From JAENVT01 sp963805445 (GTDB lineage Bacteria > Actinomycetota > Acidimicrobiia > Acidimicrobiales > Ilumatobacteraceae): 64,000 nucleotides of DNA. The notes under the pieces are model-generated. The model had not been told where the DNA came from. It made no database searches and saw only the letters and a list, made by a program, of their open reading frames with translations. Shown here piece by piece: positions 49,368-57,980 of the stretch; the stretch's first letter is position 1; each line of letters starts with the position of its first letter. Location: the NCBI GenBank assembly GCA_963805445.1, contig CAWDUI010000016.1:1-64000 (forward strand), read 5' to 3'. Position numbers and translations under genes: made by a program.

Positions 49368-50277
49368 TTATGGCAATTTGTCCAAAGCGGTTACAATCCG
49401 GTCGTACCTGGTGAGTCTTTCAAGCCAGCGCGATGGAATTTTTTCCCTGGCCGTGGAACGCGCCAAAAAGCATGCCGACAACCATTCCGCGGGCCGCAGA
49501 GTCGCCGCCGGCCATGACTGTTTCGATAAGGGCTTTTTCCAGATTATCTTCATTTTTCAAAACGGTGTACACCGCTCCTGGCAGCGCAGCCTTGATGGCG
49601 CACATCTGGCCAAAGTCTTTGACCCGCTGCCGAGTATTGTTCTCTGCCGGTTCGAGACATTGCTGCAGTCGATGATCCAGCTCCGGGCTTTCTGTCGATT
49701 CTTTGAGTGCCTCGGTAATGGCCCGTCTCTGGGAGGCGCCGTGTACCAATCGGTAACAGCTTCTGGCAATAAATAAGGCACCGCCGACAACCCCGGGCCC
49801 GCAATGGGTAAGTGATGTCATAGCTTTGACGGCCTCAAGCATCGCATCTAACTCTTCTCTGATAACAGAAGATGAGCGGGGCGAGCTGTGCAGGGCCGCC
49901 AAGATCGGGGAATGGGAGCCGCATCTGGCTGGATCCATGTCTGCCGCGAGATTTTTCAATGACTCTAGGGTGGCGTGATCCTTATATCCCTGGTATTCGG
50001 CCATAAAAGATTGCCAGGATCGGGCGTATTCATCCCTTTTGAAATGGCCGTTGTGGGCGGCAAGATATTCGAGCAGATTAAGACTCTGATCCCCGTAATG
50101 GGTGAAATCGCCCAGCTTTTTGGTCGGGTGATAGGTCCCTTCATGGGGCGCAAGGAGGGTGGTAATCCGGCCGAATTGTTGATCGATTGTAGTTGTATCG
50201 TATATCCAGTGGGTCCCAAGGGCAAAAGAATCTGCCGCAAAAGAAGCGAGAACCATGGCTTGCGCATGTGCTTGCAT
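49368..50277 (-). CDS. ADP-ribosylglycohydrolase-family protein with degenerate metal sites, one frameshift
   Basis: ATG 50277 lies 7 bases after GGAGG. MVLASFAADSFALGTHWIYD is the family's N-terminal helix. Canonical enzymes bind two magnesium ions through a T-D-D-like loop near residue 60 and a DTD near residue 260. Here these positions read THYGDQSLNLLEYL and AGGDSAARGMVVGMLFGAFH, so the second Asp of each is replaced. The C-terminal end is reached by a slip near 49,440: KIPSRWLERLTRYDRIVTAL with DKLP at the stop. 303 residues. A changed or lost hydrolase activity is possible. Confidence 0.85.
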
Positions 50278-50416
50278 GAATAAACCTCCGGGGATTTTTA
50301 TGACAGCTGATATTCGGGGGTGAAGTAAAACCTCTTCCGGTCTTTTCCTTCTTATGAAGAAAAAGTAAAGATGAAGTGTTGATCTGTCAAAAACGGAGGC
50401 AAAAACCCGGAAGGTT

Positions 50417-51094
50417 TTATTCGGTAAGGTGCAGAATGCCGTCCTGCAGGGTGAGGCAGTGGTCCATCCGGTCGGCAAGATTGATATTGTGGGTGACCAT
50501 TATGGTTGACAGCCGACGGTCACGACACAGGTCGTGCAACAGCTTGAAGACCAGCTCGCCGGCTCTGGAGTCCAGATTGCCGGTCGGTTCGTCGGCCAGT
50601 AAAAGCGATGGGTTCATAACTAAAGCCCTGGCCAGTGCGGCTCTCTGCTGTTCCCCGCCGGAGAGATTGCCGACCTTGTGATGCAGTCGATGACCAAGTT
50701 CGACCCGTTCGAGAAGTTGGCGGGCCGGTTCGACCACGTCTTTTTTGTTCCTGCCATGAATCAGAGCCGGCATCATCACATTTTCCAGGGTTGTGAAGTC
50801 GGGTAGCAGGTGATGAAACTGGAAGATGAAGCCAACCGACGCATTACGAAAATCAGCCAGCTCCTTAGAACTTTTTTTCAGCAGAGGTTCCTCCTGATAG
50901 AAAAGTTCTCCTCCGGAGGGCTGGTCAAGGGTGCCGAGAATCTGCAACAGAGTGGTCTTACCGGACCCCGAGGCGCCGATGATAGCAGTCATTTCGCCCG
51001 GCTCAACAGAGAGGCTGACATCCCGTAATACGGTCAGAGCGGTTTCCCCGTCGCCATATATTTTGGTGATATTTGCTGCACTATACAGAGCCAT
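50417..51094 (-). CDS. lolD: Lipoprotein-releasing system ATPase LolD
   Basis: 225 residues. Walker A AIIGASGSGKTTLLQILGTL, Q-loop VGFIFQFHHLLPDFTTLENV, ABC signature VGNLSGGEQQRAALARALVM, Walker B PSLLLADEPTGNLDSRAGEL and switch His in STIMVTHNINLADRMDHCLT. Powers release of lipoproteins from the inner membrane. ATG shares a base with the lolC stop (TAATG). The lysS-lolC-lolD order is common in Desulfobacterota and Geobacter-like genomes. Confidence 0.93.
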   Translation of the reverse strand: MALYSAANITKIYGDGETALTVLRDVSLSVEPGEMTAIIGASGSGKTTLLQILGTLDQPSGGELFYQEEPLLKKSSKELADFRNASVGFIFQFHHLLPDFTTLENVMMPALIHGRNKKDVVEPARQLLERVELGHRLHHKVGNLSGGEQQRAALARALVMNPSLLLADEPTGNLDSRAGELVFKLLHDLCRDRRLSTIMVTHNINLADRMDHCLTLQDGILHLTE

Positions 51095-52320
51095 TACGAG
51101 AGCACCTCGGCCGGATGGACGGTGGAGGCCTTCCACGATGGATAGAGGGTCGCCAGCAGGGTGATGACTATGGAGCTGATGGCGACTATCGTTACATCCA
51201 GTGGCAGCACTTTGATGGGCAGGGTGGTCATAGGGTAGACGTTGGACGGCAGCTCGATAAAGTGATACTGCGACAGCAGTTCACATAAGCTGAGTCCGCC
51301 CGCCACCCCGATAGTTGTCCCGGCGATGGCGATGACCAGGCCCTGGAGAAAAAAGATCTTCATAATTGCTCTGGAAGTTGCTCCCATGGATTTAAGGATG
51401 GCGATATCCTTGCTCTTTTCCATAACCACCATAACCAGGGCACTGATAATATTCAGCGCTGCCACCAGGATGATCAGGGCCATGGCAATAAACATACCGA
51501 TTTTTTCCAGCTTGAAGGCGGCAAACAGGTTGCGGTTCATCATCATCCAGTCTTTGGCGATAAATCCGGGGCCGAGTTTCTCGGCAATCTGCTTGGCGAT
51601 CTCGTCGGCATTGCCCAGTGCGCTCTTTTTTACCGATACCTCTATGCCATGGGCCACGTCGCCCAGGCCAAGAAAATTCTGGACATTGAACAGAGACATA
51701 TAGGCAAGCGTTGAATCGTATTCGAGCATGCCGGTCTCAAAAATTCCCGATACCCGGCAGGTCTTCACCTTGGGAATGATGCCCATGGGGGTCAGAGGTC
51801 CGGATGGCGAAATAAGCCGTACCCGATCATCGACCCCAACCCTGAGCTCAGCTGCCAGATTCTTGCCGAGGATAATATTGGGAACTCGCACAGCCTCGTC
51901 TTGAGCCAGGTCTTTGATAGAGCCTTTAAGCATCTGTTTGCCAAGGCCGACAACATTGCCCGCAGTAGCAGGATCCATGCCCCGCAGGACCACACCATTG
52001 CCGCCGGCGGCACCACTCAGCAGGGTCTGGGCGTAGAGGTAGGGAGTGGCTCCAGTGACATCTTTGACGGTTAGGATCTTTTTTCTGGCCAGCTGGTAGT
52101 TGCTGATCGATCCGTTGAGGTGCTGGACGATAATATGGGAATTGACCCCCAGGATCTGATCGCGCATGCCATCGGTAAAACCGGAGTAGACGGCCAGAAC
52201 CACAATGAGGGCTATGACCCCCACGGTGATTCCGGCAACAGAGATAAACGAGATGAGCGAGATAAAGCCATGCTTATGTTTCGCCCTGAGATACCTCAGG
52301 CCGACAAACCATTCAAACAT
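51094..52320 (-). CDS. lolC: Lipoprotein-releasing system permease LolC/LolE
   Basis: 408 residues. MFEWFVGLRYLRAKHKHGFI is the typical LolC/E start; a first helix GITVGVIALIVVLAVYSGFT is followed by a large periplasmic domain (NSHIIVQHLNGSISNYQLAR, AAGGNGVVLRGMDPATAGNV) and three C-terminal helices (IAMALIILVAALNIISALVM, GLVIAIAGTTIGVAGGLSLC, VAISSIVITLLATLYPSWKA). One permease gene serves as both halves here, as in many non-gammaproteobacteria. Starts 38 bases after lysS. Confidence 0.93.
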   Translation of the reverse strand: MFEWFVGLRYLRAKHKHGFISLISFISVAGITVGVIALIVVLAVYSGFTDGMRDQILGVNSHIIVQHLNGSISNYQLARKKILTVKDVTGATPYLYAQTLLSGAAGGNGVVLRGMDPATAGNVVGLGKQMLKGSIKDLAQDEAVRVPNIILGKNLAAELRVGVDDRVRLISPSGPLTPMGIIPKVKTCRVSGIFETGMLEYDSTLAYMSLFNVQNFLGLGDVAHGIEVSVKKSALGNADEIAKQIAEKLGPGFIAKDWMMMNRNLFAAFKLEKIGMFIAMALIILVAALNIISALVMVVMEKSKDIAILKSMGATSRAIMKIFFLQGLVIAIAGTTIGVAGGLSLCELLSQYHFIELPSNVYPMTTLPIKVLPLDVTIVAISSIVITLLATLYPSWKASTVHPAEVLS

Positions 52321-52358
52321 ATTTACACTGTGGTCGGGGGAGAAGGTGGTTTTCGAGG

Positions 52359-53861
52359 TTAATCCTCTTTATCCTGTTTTTTTGTTTCGGGTTTAAGATG
52401 TGGAAAAAGGATCACATCGCGAATAGACGGTGCGTCGGTCAAAAGCATCACCAGTCGGTCAATACCAATACCCTCGCCAGCGGCAGAGGGCATGCCGTAT
52501 TCCAGGGCGCGGATATAGTCGATGTCCAGTTCGGGATAGATTTCGTCGTCATCGCCGCGATCAGCGATCTGCTTTTCAAACCGCCTGAGCTGATCGACAG
52601 GATCGTTTAATTCACTGAACCCGTTGGCCAGCTCCCGGCCGGTGATGAACAGCTCAAATCGATCGGTTATCGTCGGATCCACTTCGTTTCTCCTGGCCAG
52701 TGGCGATACTTCGGTCGGGTAGGAGGTGATGAAGGTTGGATTGATCAGTTTTTCTTCAACCAGCAATTCGAACAGTTCGGTCTTGGCCTTGCCGGCACCG
52801 GCCTGTTCATCTAGTTTTATACCTTTTTCTGCGGCAAGAGCCAGAACCCTGGCGGTGTCGGCCAGGGTCTCGGCATCGATTCCGGCGACCTCGATCAGGG
52901 CCTGGTCCATGGTCAACGTCTTCCAAGGGGGCGTGAGATCGACTTCTGTTCCCTGGTAGCTGATGTTCATGGTGCCGTTCACTTGGGCGCAGATAAAGGA
53001 GATCATCTCTTCGGTCAAGGTGATTAAATCTTCATAGGTGGCGTACGCTTGATAGAACTCCAGCATGGTGAATTCCGGATTATGCCGGGTCGACAGTCCT
53101 TCATTGCGGAAATTTCGATTAATTTCAAAAACCCGCTCGAAACCTCCTACCAGCAACCGTTTGAGATAGAGCTCCGGGGCAATCCGCAGATAGAGATCCA
53201 TATTCAAGGCATTATGGTATGTTTGAAACGGTTTGGCGGTAGCCCCGCCGGGAATGGACTGCATCATCGGCGTTTCGACTTCCATAAAATCCCGGCCATT
53301 CAGGTAATCGCGAATCAGCCGGACGATTTTCACCCGCTTTCTGAAGATTTCCCTGGATTCAGGCGTTACAATGAGGTCGACATATCGCTGGCGGTAGCGG
53401 GTCTCGACATCCGAGAGGCCGTGCCATTTATCCGGCAGGGGACGAAGAGATTTGGAGATCATGGTTATCTGCCGGGCCTGCACGGAAAGTTCGCCTACCT
53501 TGGTTTTAAACAAGGTGCCTTCAACTCCAACAATATCGCCAATATCCCATTTCTTGAAGGTTTCGAAGATCTCATCACCAAGAACATCTTTTTTGATGTA
53601 GAGCTGAATCTGCCCGGTTTTATCGGTCAGTGTACAGAAGGCCGCCTTGCCGAATTTACGCATGGCCATGATCCGCCCGGCGATCGAATAGCTTGCCTCC
53701 CCCGGCTCTGCCTCCTGTGGTTCCAGGCTGTCGGCTTTTGGCAGGAGTTCCTGTATTGCATTGGCCGGTTTGAACGTATTGCTGTATAACTTGACGCCAA
53801 GCTCGGCCAGAGATTCCGCTTTTTCTCTACGCTGGGCGAGGGTTTGATTTTCTTCACTCAT
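52359..53861 (-). CDS. lysS: Lysyl-tRNA synthetase, class II
   Basis: 500 residues. N-terminal OB-fold (ASYSIAGRIMAMRKFGKAAF, DKTGQIQLYIKKDVLG), catalytic core with motif 2 FEINRNFRNEGLSTRHNPEF (FRNE) and motif 3 GIGIDRLVMLLTDAPSIRDV (GxGxDR). The KSLRPLPDKWHGLSDVETRY linker is typical. A core housekeeping gene, which argues against block B being a mobile island. Followed by lolC and lolD in the same direction; a hairpin sits in its leader. Confidence 0.96.
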   Translation of the reverse strand: MSEENQTLAQRREKAESLAELGVKLYSNTFKPANAIQELLPKADSLEPQEAEPGEASYSIAGRIMAMRKFGKAAFCTLTDKTGQIQLYIKKDVLGDEIFETFKKWDIGDIVGVEGTLFKTKVGELSVQARQITMISKSLRPLPDKWHGLSDVETRYRQRYVDLIVTPESREIFRKRVKIVRLIRDYLNGRDFMEVETPMMQSIPGGATAKPFQTYHNALNMDLYLRIAPELYLKRLLVGGFERVFEINRNFRNEGLSTRHNPEFTMLEFYQAYATYEDLITLTEEMISFICAQVNGTMNISYQGTEVDLTPPWKTLTMDQALIEVAGIDAETLADTARVLALAAEKGIKLDEQAGAGKAKTELFELLVEEKLINPTFITSYPTEVSPLARRNEVDPTITDRFELFITGRELANGFSELNDPVDQLRRFEKQIADRGDDDEIYPELDIDYIRALEYGMPSAAGEGIGIDRLVMLLTDAPSIRDVILFPHLKPETKKQDKED

Positions 53862-54163
53862 GGTTAATGCTCATTAAAGAGGGGAAAGCTATAAAAAAAG
53901 CGGCAGAGATCTGCCGCTTGTTCGTCGATTGAAACAACTATACAGAAATACCGGGAAATGGTCGTTTTGTCAAATAATTTCAAAAGGGCGCCAGCACCGA
54001 CTGTACATGGACGATCGATCGAGTGGTGGTTGGTATCCCATCGGCGACGGAATATTCTTTTCACTCTCGTCATCAGGTTTGTTCTCGTATTGTCCAGAAA
54101 ATGACGGTATTTTGCGGATGGCCCAGGTCGCATCGTATGTTGCACTCAACCACAAGGAAAAAT
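53862..54163. promoter_or_regulatory. lysS/HAD divergent region with promoter and hairpin in the lysS leader
   Basis: On the minus strand TTGACA (53973-53968), 17 bases, TATTTC (53950-53945) makes a good promoter for lysS. Downstream of it, still 37 bases before the lysS ATG, AAGCGGCAGA..TCTGCCGCTT (53919-53898) forms a perfect ten-base palindromic stem followed by seven Ts on the minus strand, the form of a rho-independent terminator. This looks like an attenuator. No T-box consensus was seen. The rest, up to the HAD start, holds no gene. Confidence 0.55.
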
Positions 54164-54829
54164 ATGCGGAAACTGCCACTCCAGGCACTGTTTTTTGATT
54201 TTGACGGTGTCCTGGTCGATTCGAATTCAACCAAGACTGGAGCATTTCGGACTCTGTTTGCAGGTTACGATAAAAAATCAGTGGCGGCGATAGTTGCCTA
54301 TCACAAGCAACATGGTGGTATCAGCAGGGTGGAAAAGATAGAATACGCCCACCGGCATATTCTTAAACAGCCATTGAGTGACGCAGAACTGGTTCACTGG
54401 ACGACAGCCTATTCCGAGTTGGTGGTGAACAGGGTTATCGATGCGCCCTGGATTGATGGGGCACAAGAGTTCCTCGACAGCATCCAGGGTGCATTGCCAA
54501 TATTTGTTATCTCCGGGACCCCGGAAGATGAGCTGAGATACATCATCGAACGGCGGAATATGACCGGCTATTTCCATAAAATTCTTGGTTCGCCGATCAG
54601 AAAACCAGAGCATATCCGCAATCTGCTTGTGAGCTGCAAGCTCGTCCCCGAACGCTGTGTGTTTATAGGTGACGCCCTGACGGATTATAATGCGGCCAAA
54701 GTTGCCGGTCTGCAGTTTATCGGCATTCAGGGCGAGGTCTCTTTTCCAGACGGCGCAACAATACTGCCTGATTGTCGCGGGCTGCGGGGGGCAATCGCAG
54801 CGCATTTTGTCTGGGACCCTGTTGGGTAA
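54164..54829 (+). CDS. HAD-family hydrolase (phosphoglycolate phosphatase-like)
   Basis: 221 residues; ATG 54164 follows AAGGA. Motif I FFDFDGVLVDS has both catalytic Asp residues; motif II is IFVISGTPEDELRYIIERRN (Ser/Thr), motif III Lys in RKPEHIRNLL, and motif IV CVFIGDALTDYNAAKVAGLQ. The cap domain between motifs I and II (KKSVAAIVAYHKQHGGISRV) is helical. Small-molecule phosphatase; substrate not known. Confidence 0.9.
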   Translation: MRKLPLQALFFDFDGVLVDSNSTKTGAFRTLFAGYDKKSVAAIVAYHKQHGGISRVEKIEYAHRHILKQPLSDAELVHWTTAYSELVVNRVIDAPWIDGAQEFLDSIQGALPIFVISGTPEDELRYIIERRNMTGYFHKILGSPIRKPEHIRNLLVSCKLVPERCVFIGDALTDYNAAKVAGLQFIGIQGEVSFPDGATILPDCRGLRGAIAAHFVWDPVG

Positions 54830-54881
54830 GAGCTTCGGCGCTGTATCCTCTCTCCAGGCAACGTAACGTAGAAAATATCTT

Positions 54882-55460
54882 ATGAAAACAAAAGATAAAA
54901 TATCAGATTCCGATCCAACCTCAGGGAAATCGAATCGGCACTATTTTCGTTTTCACCTTCCGCATAAGCATCTCGCCTCTATTTTCGGAGATGATTGGAT
55001 TGCCTTGAAAGCCGAAGCCTTCGCCAGGTTCTTTGGCACACCTGTTTTTCTTGTGGCACAGACAATTATTGTTGCCATCTGGATCTGTGTAAACGCCTTC
55101 GGCTTTACCAAATTCGACGTTTATCCTTTCATTTTGCTTAACCTGGCCTTCAGTCTTCAAGCCGCCTATGCCGCACCGCTCATTTTACTCGCCCAGACAC
55201 GGCAGGCGGACCGTGACAAGGCCCAGGCCGATGCCGATGCCCGGCATCGTGAAGATCTTGCCATGGCCAATGACCAGCGCCTGGCAATTACGGAAAAACA
55301 TACGGAACAATTGATGGAACTTCTTCAGCAAAACACCCAACTCACGGAACTTACGCAGCAGCTCAGTCAGCGGATAGAGATGCTGACTGTCGAACTGCAT
55401 CACAAGATTGTACGTGAAAAAACCAAGGTGGAAGAAAAAGGCGCACCTAAAAAAGGGTGA
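54882..55460 (+). CDS. DUF1003 membrane protein
   Basis: 192 residues. Two hydrophobic segments, FLVAQTIIVAIWICVNAFGF and PFILLNLAFSLQAAYAAPLI with LLAQTRQADRDK, form the DUF1003 core. The tail from residue 110 to 185 is a coiled coil (LMELLQQNTQLTELTQQLSQ) with a basic end. A possible second subunit of membrane-associated stress proteins, function not established. Confidence 0.9.
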   Translation: MKTKDKISDSDPTSGKSNRHYFRFHLPHKHLASIFGDDWIALKAEAFARFFGTPVFLVAQTIIVAIWICVNAFGFTKFDVYPFILLNLAFSLQAAYAAPLILLAQTRQADRDKAQADADARHREDLAMANDQRLAITEKHTEQLMELLQQNTQLTELTQQLSQRIEMLTVELHHKIVREKTKVEEKGAPKKG

Positions 55461-55614
55461 TACAATTTTTCTTTTGCTGTCTGGCAGCAAGTCAGGTCCA
55501 GGCTGAAGCAGAATTTTAAAACCTTTGGGAACCTGTTTGGCCAGGTTGAATTATTTGAAATGTCAGGTCAGGGATGATTCACACAATAAATCTTTACACA
55601 TGGGAATTCCTACT

Positions 55615-56517
55615 ATGGACTACCTCAGGAAGTTTTGCGTAAAACCGGGCAGCAAGGTTGATCTGGCTAAGATTGACGCCGATTTTTCCGATAAGCATGA
55701 ATCCCACAAGCATGCTTTGCCTGAAATTGAGCACTATGTGCAGAAGATGCAAGATCTTCAGTACCTGCTTTACGCGGAGGGCAGGCGATCACTGCTTATC
55801 TGTCTGCAGGGGCGAGACGCCGCCGGCAAGGACGGCACCATCAATCACGTGCTGACAGGTATGAATCCCCAGGGCTGCACGGTTACGGGCTTTAAGGTTC
55901 CGTCCAGGGAAGAAGCAGCCCATGACTTTCTCTGGCGGTACCACCAGGCCACACCGGGTAATGGACAGGTTGCAATCTTCAACCGCTCCCATTATGAGGA
56001 TGTACTGATCCAGCGGGTCCATGATATGGTGCCGCAAGACATCTGGTCCAAACGCTATGAGCAGATTAATGACTTTGAAAGGATGCTCTCTGTAAACGGC
56101 ACGCACATATTGAAGTTCTACCTGCATATAGACCCCGAAGAACAACTCCAGCGCTTCAAGCAGCGCATCGATGATCCGGCGCGTCATTGGAAGATCAGCG
56201 AAGGGGATTATGCGGAACGGCCCTACTGGGACGCCTACACCGAGGCCTTTGAAGACGCGTTGAGCAAGTGCAGTACCAAACATGCGCCGTGGTTCATTAT
56301 TCCCGCAAACCATAAATGGTTCCGTAATCTGGCGATTTCCAGAATAGTCTCAGATGCCCTGGAATCACTGGAGATGAAATTTCCGGAACCGACAGTTAAT
56401 ATCGATGAGATTAGAAAAAAATACCATGCGATTGTCGTGGCGGAAGGATCAAGCGGAGGCCATAACGATGCGGGACAGGCTGGACCCGGCAAGAAAAAGA
56501 AAGGCAGGAAATCTTAA
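55615..56517 (+). CDS. Polyphosphate kinase 2 family protein (PPK2)
   Basis: 300 residues from ATG 55615 (ATG 55600 possible). Walker A LLICLQGRDAAGKDGTINHV, then FKVPSREEAAHDFLWRYHQA, Walker B-like VAIFNRSHYEDVLIQRVHDM, IDPEEQLQRFKQRIDDPARH with WKISEGDYAERPYWDAYTEA (lid), and WFIIPANHKWFRNLAISRIV. The spacing from Walker A to Walker B and the EEAxHDFLWR and RSHYEDV motifs are diagnostic. It moves phosphate between polyphosphate and nucleotides; whether AMP or ADP is the acceptor cannot be told here. Lysine-rich C-terminal tail. Confidence 0.93.
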   Translation: MDYLRKFCVKPGSKVDLAKIDADFSDKHESHKHALPEIEHYVQKMQDLQYLLYAEGRRSLLICLQGRDAAGKDGTINHVLTGMNPQGCTVTGFKVPSREEAAHDFLWRYHQATPGNGQVAIFNRSHYEDVLIQRVHDMVPQDIWSKRYEQINDFERMLSVNGTHILKFYLHIDPEEQLQRFKQRIDDPARHWKISEGDYAERPYWDAYTEAFEDALSKCSTKHAPWFIIPANHKWFRNLAISRIVSDALESLEMKFPEPTVNIDEIRKKYHAIVVAEGSSGGHNDAGQAGPGKKKKGRKS

Positions 56518-56569
56518 ATGAAACATGGCTGTCCTGGGATTAAACAAACCTTCTTTTTGGTGAACAATC

Positions 56570-57952
56570 ATGAGATTAGCTAAATCCCTGACTCTTGCTG
56601 GTATCGTCTTAAGTTTGCTGGTTATAGGAATTTGGTTTTCAGTTCATGATAAAAATGTGGTTTGGCAGAAAACGATTCAGACAGACAGGTTCGGAACCAT
56701 CTCGGTGGCGTATCCGCTTTTTGGGAAGCAAAAACAGGTTTTGGTTTTTGTCGACACCAAGAAATTCGATGGCCAAAAGCTAGGTGATCGGCTCGCGCAT
56801 ATTGGCGCTCATGCGACGATTGTTGATTCAGAACGAGCCTTACAAGCTTTTTCAAGCGGAAGTGGCCAATGTCTTACTCTAAAACAGGTGGCAGCTTCAA
56901 TGGCCACTCTGAGGAAAATACTCGCAGTAGCCGATGGCCAACGTCTCGTGGTGAGCGGAGTTGGTGATGGTGCCTTGATTCCTTTTCTTAACGCACAAAC
57001 CGGATCGAAACAGAATTGCACGAATTTATCCATTGCTTTCTCAGCAGTGCTGCCCCCTTATTTGGTTTTGTGTCCGCCTTTTCTAACCAAGCAGCATGGT
57101 CAGCAGCTCGTGCTCTCCGCTGCGCCGGGACTCACGGGTAACTGGCGCTCTGTCTGGGTCGATCCTCCGGAATTAGAGACGGCAATTCTTGTGCGAGGAA
57201 TCCCCGAAGCTAAAACCTGGATCGCGCCGTACGATACGCCGGTCGATACTGTTCTGATTACTGAGTTGCAGAAATTGTTTGGACCAACCGATAGCCCATC
57301 AATACCCCTGCCGGTTGTTGAAGTTCCTGCAACCGGGTCAAACGAAACTGTGACCTTATTTTACTCTGGTGACGGCGGCTGGCGTGATCTCGATCGTATT
57401 GTCGCCGAAGAAATGGCCAGGCAAGGCTATCCGGTGGTTGGTGTCGATACGTTACGCGGCTTCTGGAGCCGTAAAACGCCTGAGCAGGCCGCTGATGAAT
57501 TAGCCAAGACACTCGAATATTATCGCAAGGCCTGGGGAGCGAGAACCTTTGCACTCGCCGGCTACTCTTTCGGAGCTGATATTCTCCCATCGATTTATAA
57601 TCGGTTGCCTCCCGGCGATCAAAACAGTGTTCGCTTGTTGGTGCTTCTGGCCGTCTCCAGACAAGCGGATTTCGAGATACATGTTTCTGGCTGGTTAGGA
57701 AAGGACCGCTCCGGATTATCGATTGCCCCTGAATTGGCACATCTGCCTAAAAATAAAATTATGTGTGTGTACGGCCAAAAAGAACAAGCTGATACAGTCT
57801 GTATCGACCTTGTCAATACCCGGGCCGAGGTGCTGGAATTACCGGGTGGTCACCATTTTGATGAAGATTATCCAAAGCTTACCAAATTGATTTTAAAAAA
57901 ATACCGGGAAGTTGGCATACATGGTGTCTCTGTTCCCAATCACTCTAAATAA
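56570..57952 (+). CDS. AcvB/VirJ-family lysyl-phosphatidylglycerol hydrolase
   Basis: 460 residues, exported through LTLAGIVLSLLVIGIWFSVH. It has two alpha/beta-hydrolase-like halves. The second is the active one: TVTLFYSGDGGWRDLDRIVA, YPVVGVDTLRGFWSRKTPEQ, nucleophile Ser in TFALAGYSFGADILPSIYNR, and His in VLELPGGHHFDEDYPKLTKL. Agrobacterium AcvB and rhizobial AtvA remove lysine from lysyl-phosphatidylglycerol and are usually co-transcribed with an MprF (LpiA). Here the mprF gene is next but convergent, with 28 bases between the stops. Confidence 0.9.
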   Translation: MRLAKSLTLAGIVLSLLVIGIWFSVHDKNVVWQKTIQTDRFGTISVAYPLFGKQKQVLVFVDTKKFDGQKLGDRLAHIGAHATIVDSERALQAFSSGSGQCLTLKQVAASMATLRKILAVADGQRLVVSGVGDGALIPFLNAQTGSKQNCTNLSIAFSAVLPPYLVLCPPFLTKQHGQQLVLSAAPGLTGNWRSVWVDPPELETAILVRGIPEAKTWIAPYDTPVDTVLITELQKLFGPTDSPSIPLPVVEVPATGSNETVTLFYSGDGGWRDLDRIVAEEMARQGYPVVGVDTLRGFWSRKTPEQAADELAKTLEYYRKAWGARTFALAGYSFGADILPSIYNRLPPGDQNSVRLLVLLAVSRQADFEIHVSGWLGKDRSGLSIAPELAHLPKNKIMCVYGQKEQADTVCIDLVNTRAEVLELPGGHHFDEDYPKLTKLILKKYREVGIHGVSVPNHSK

Positions 57953-57980
57953 TTGCCGACAGCCCGGTCTGTAATCTGTA

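Noticed and set aside
53862..54163. T-box riboswitch before lysS
   Set aside because: No T-box consensus (AGGGUGGNACCGCG-like) or specifier structure was found in the 300 bases.
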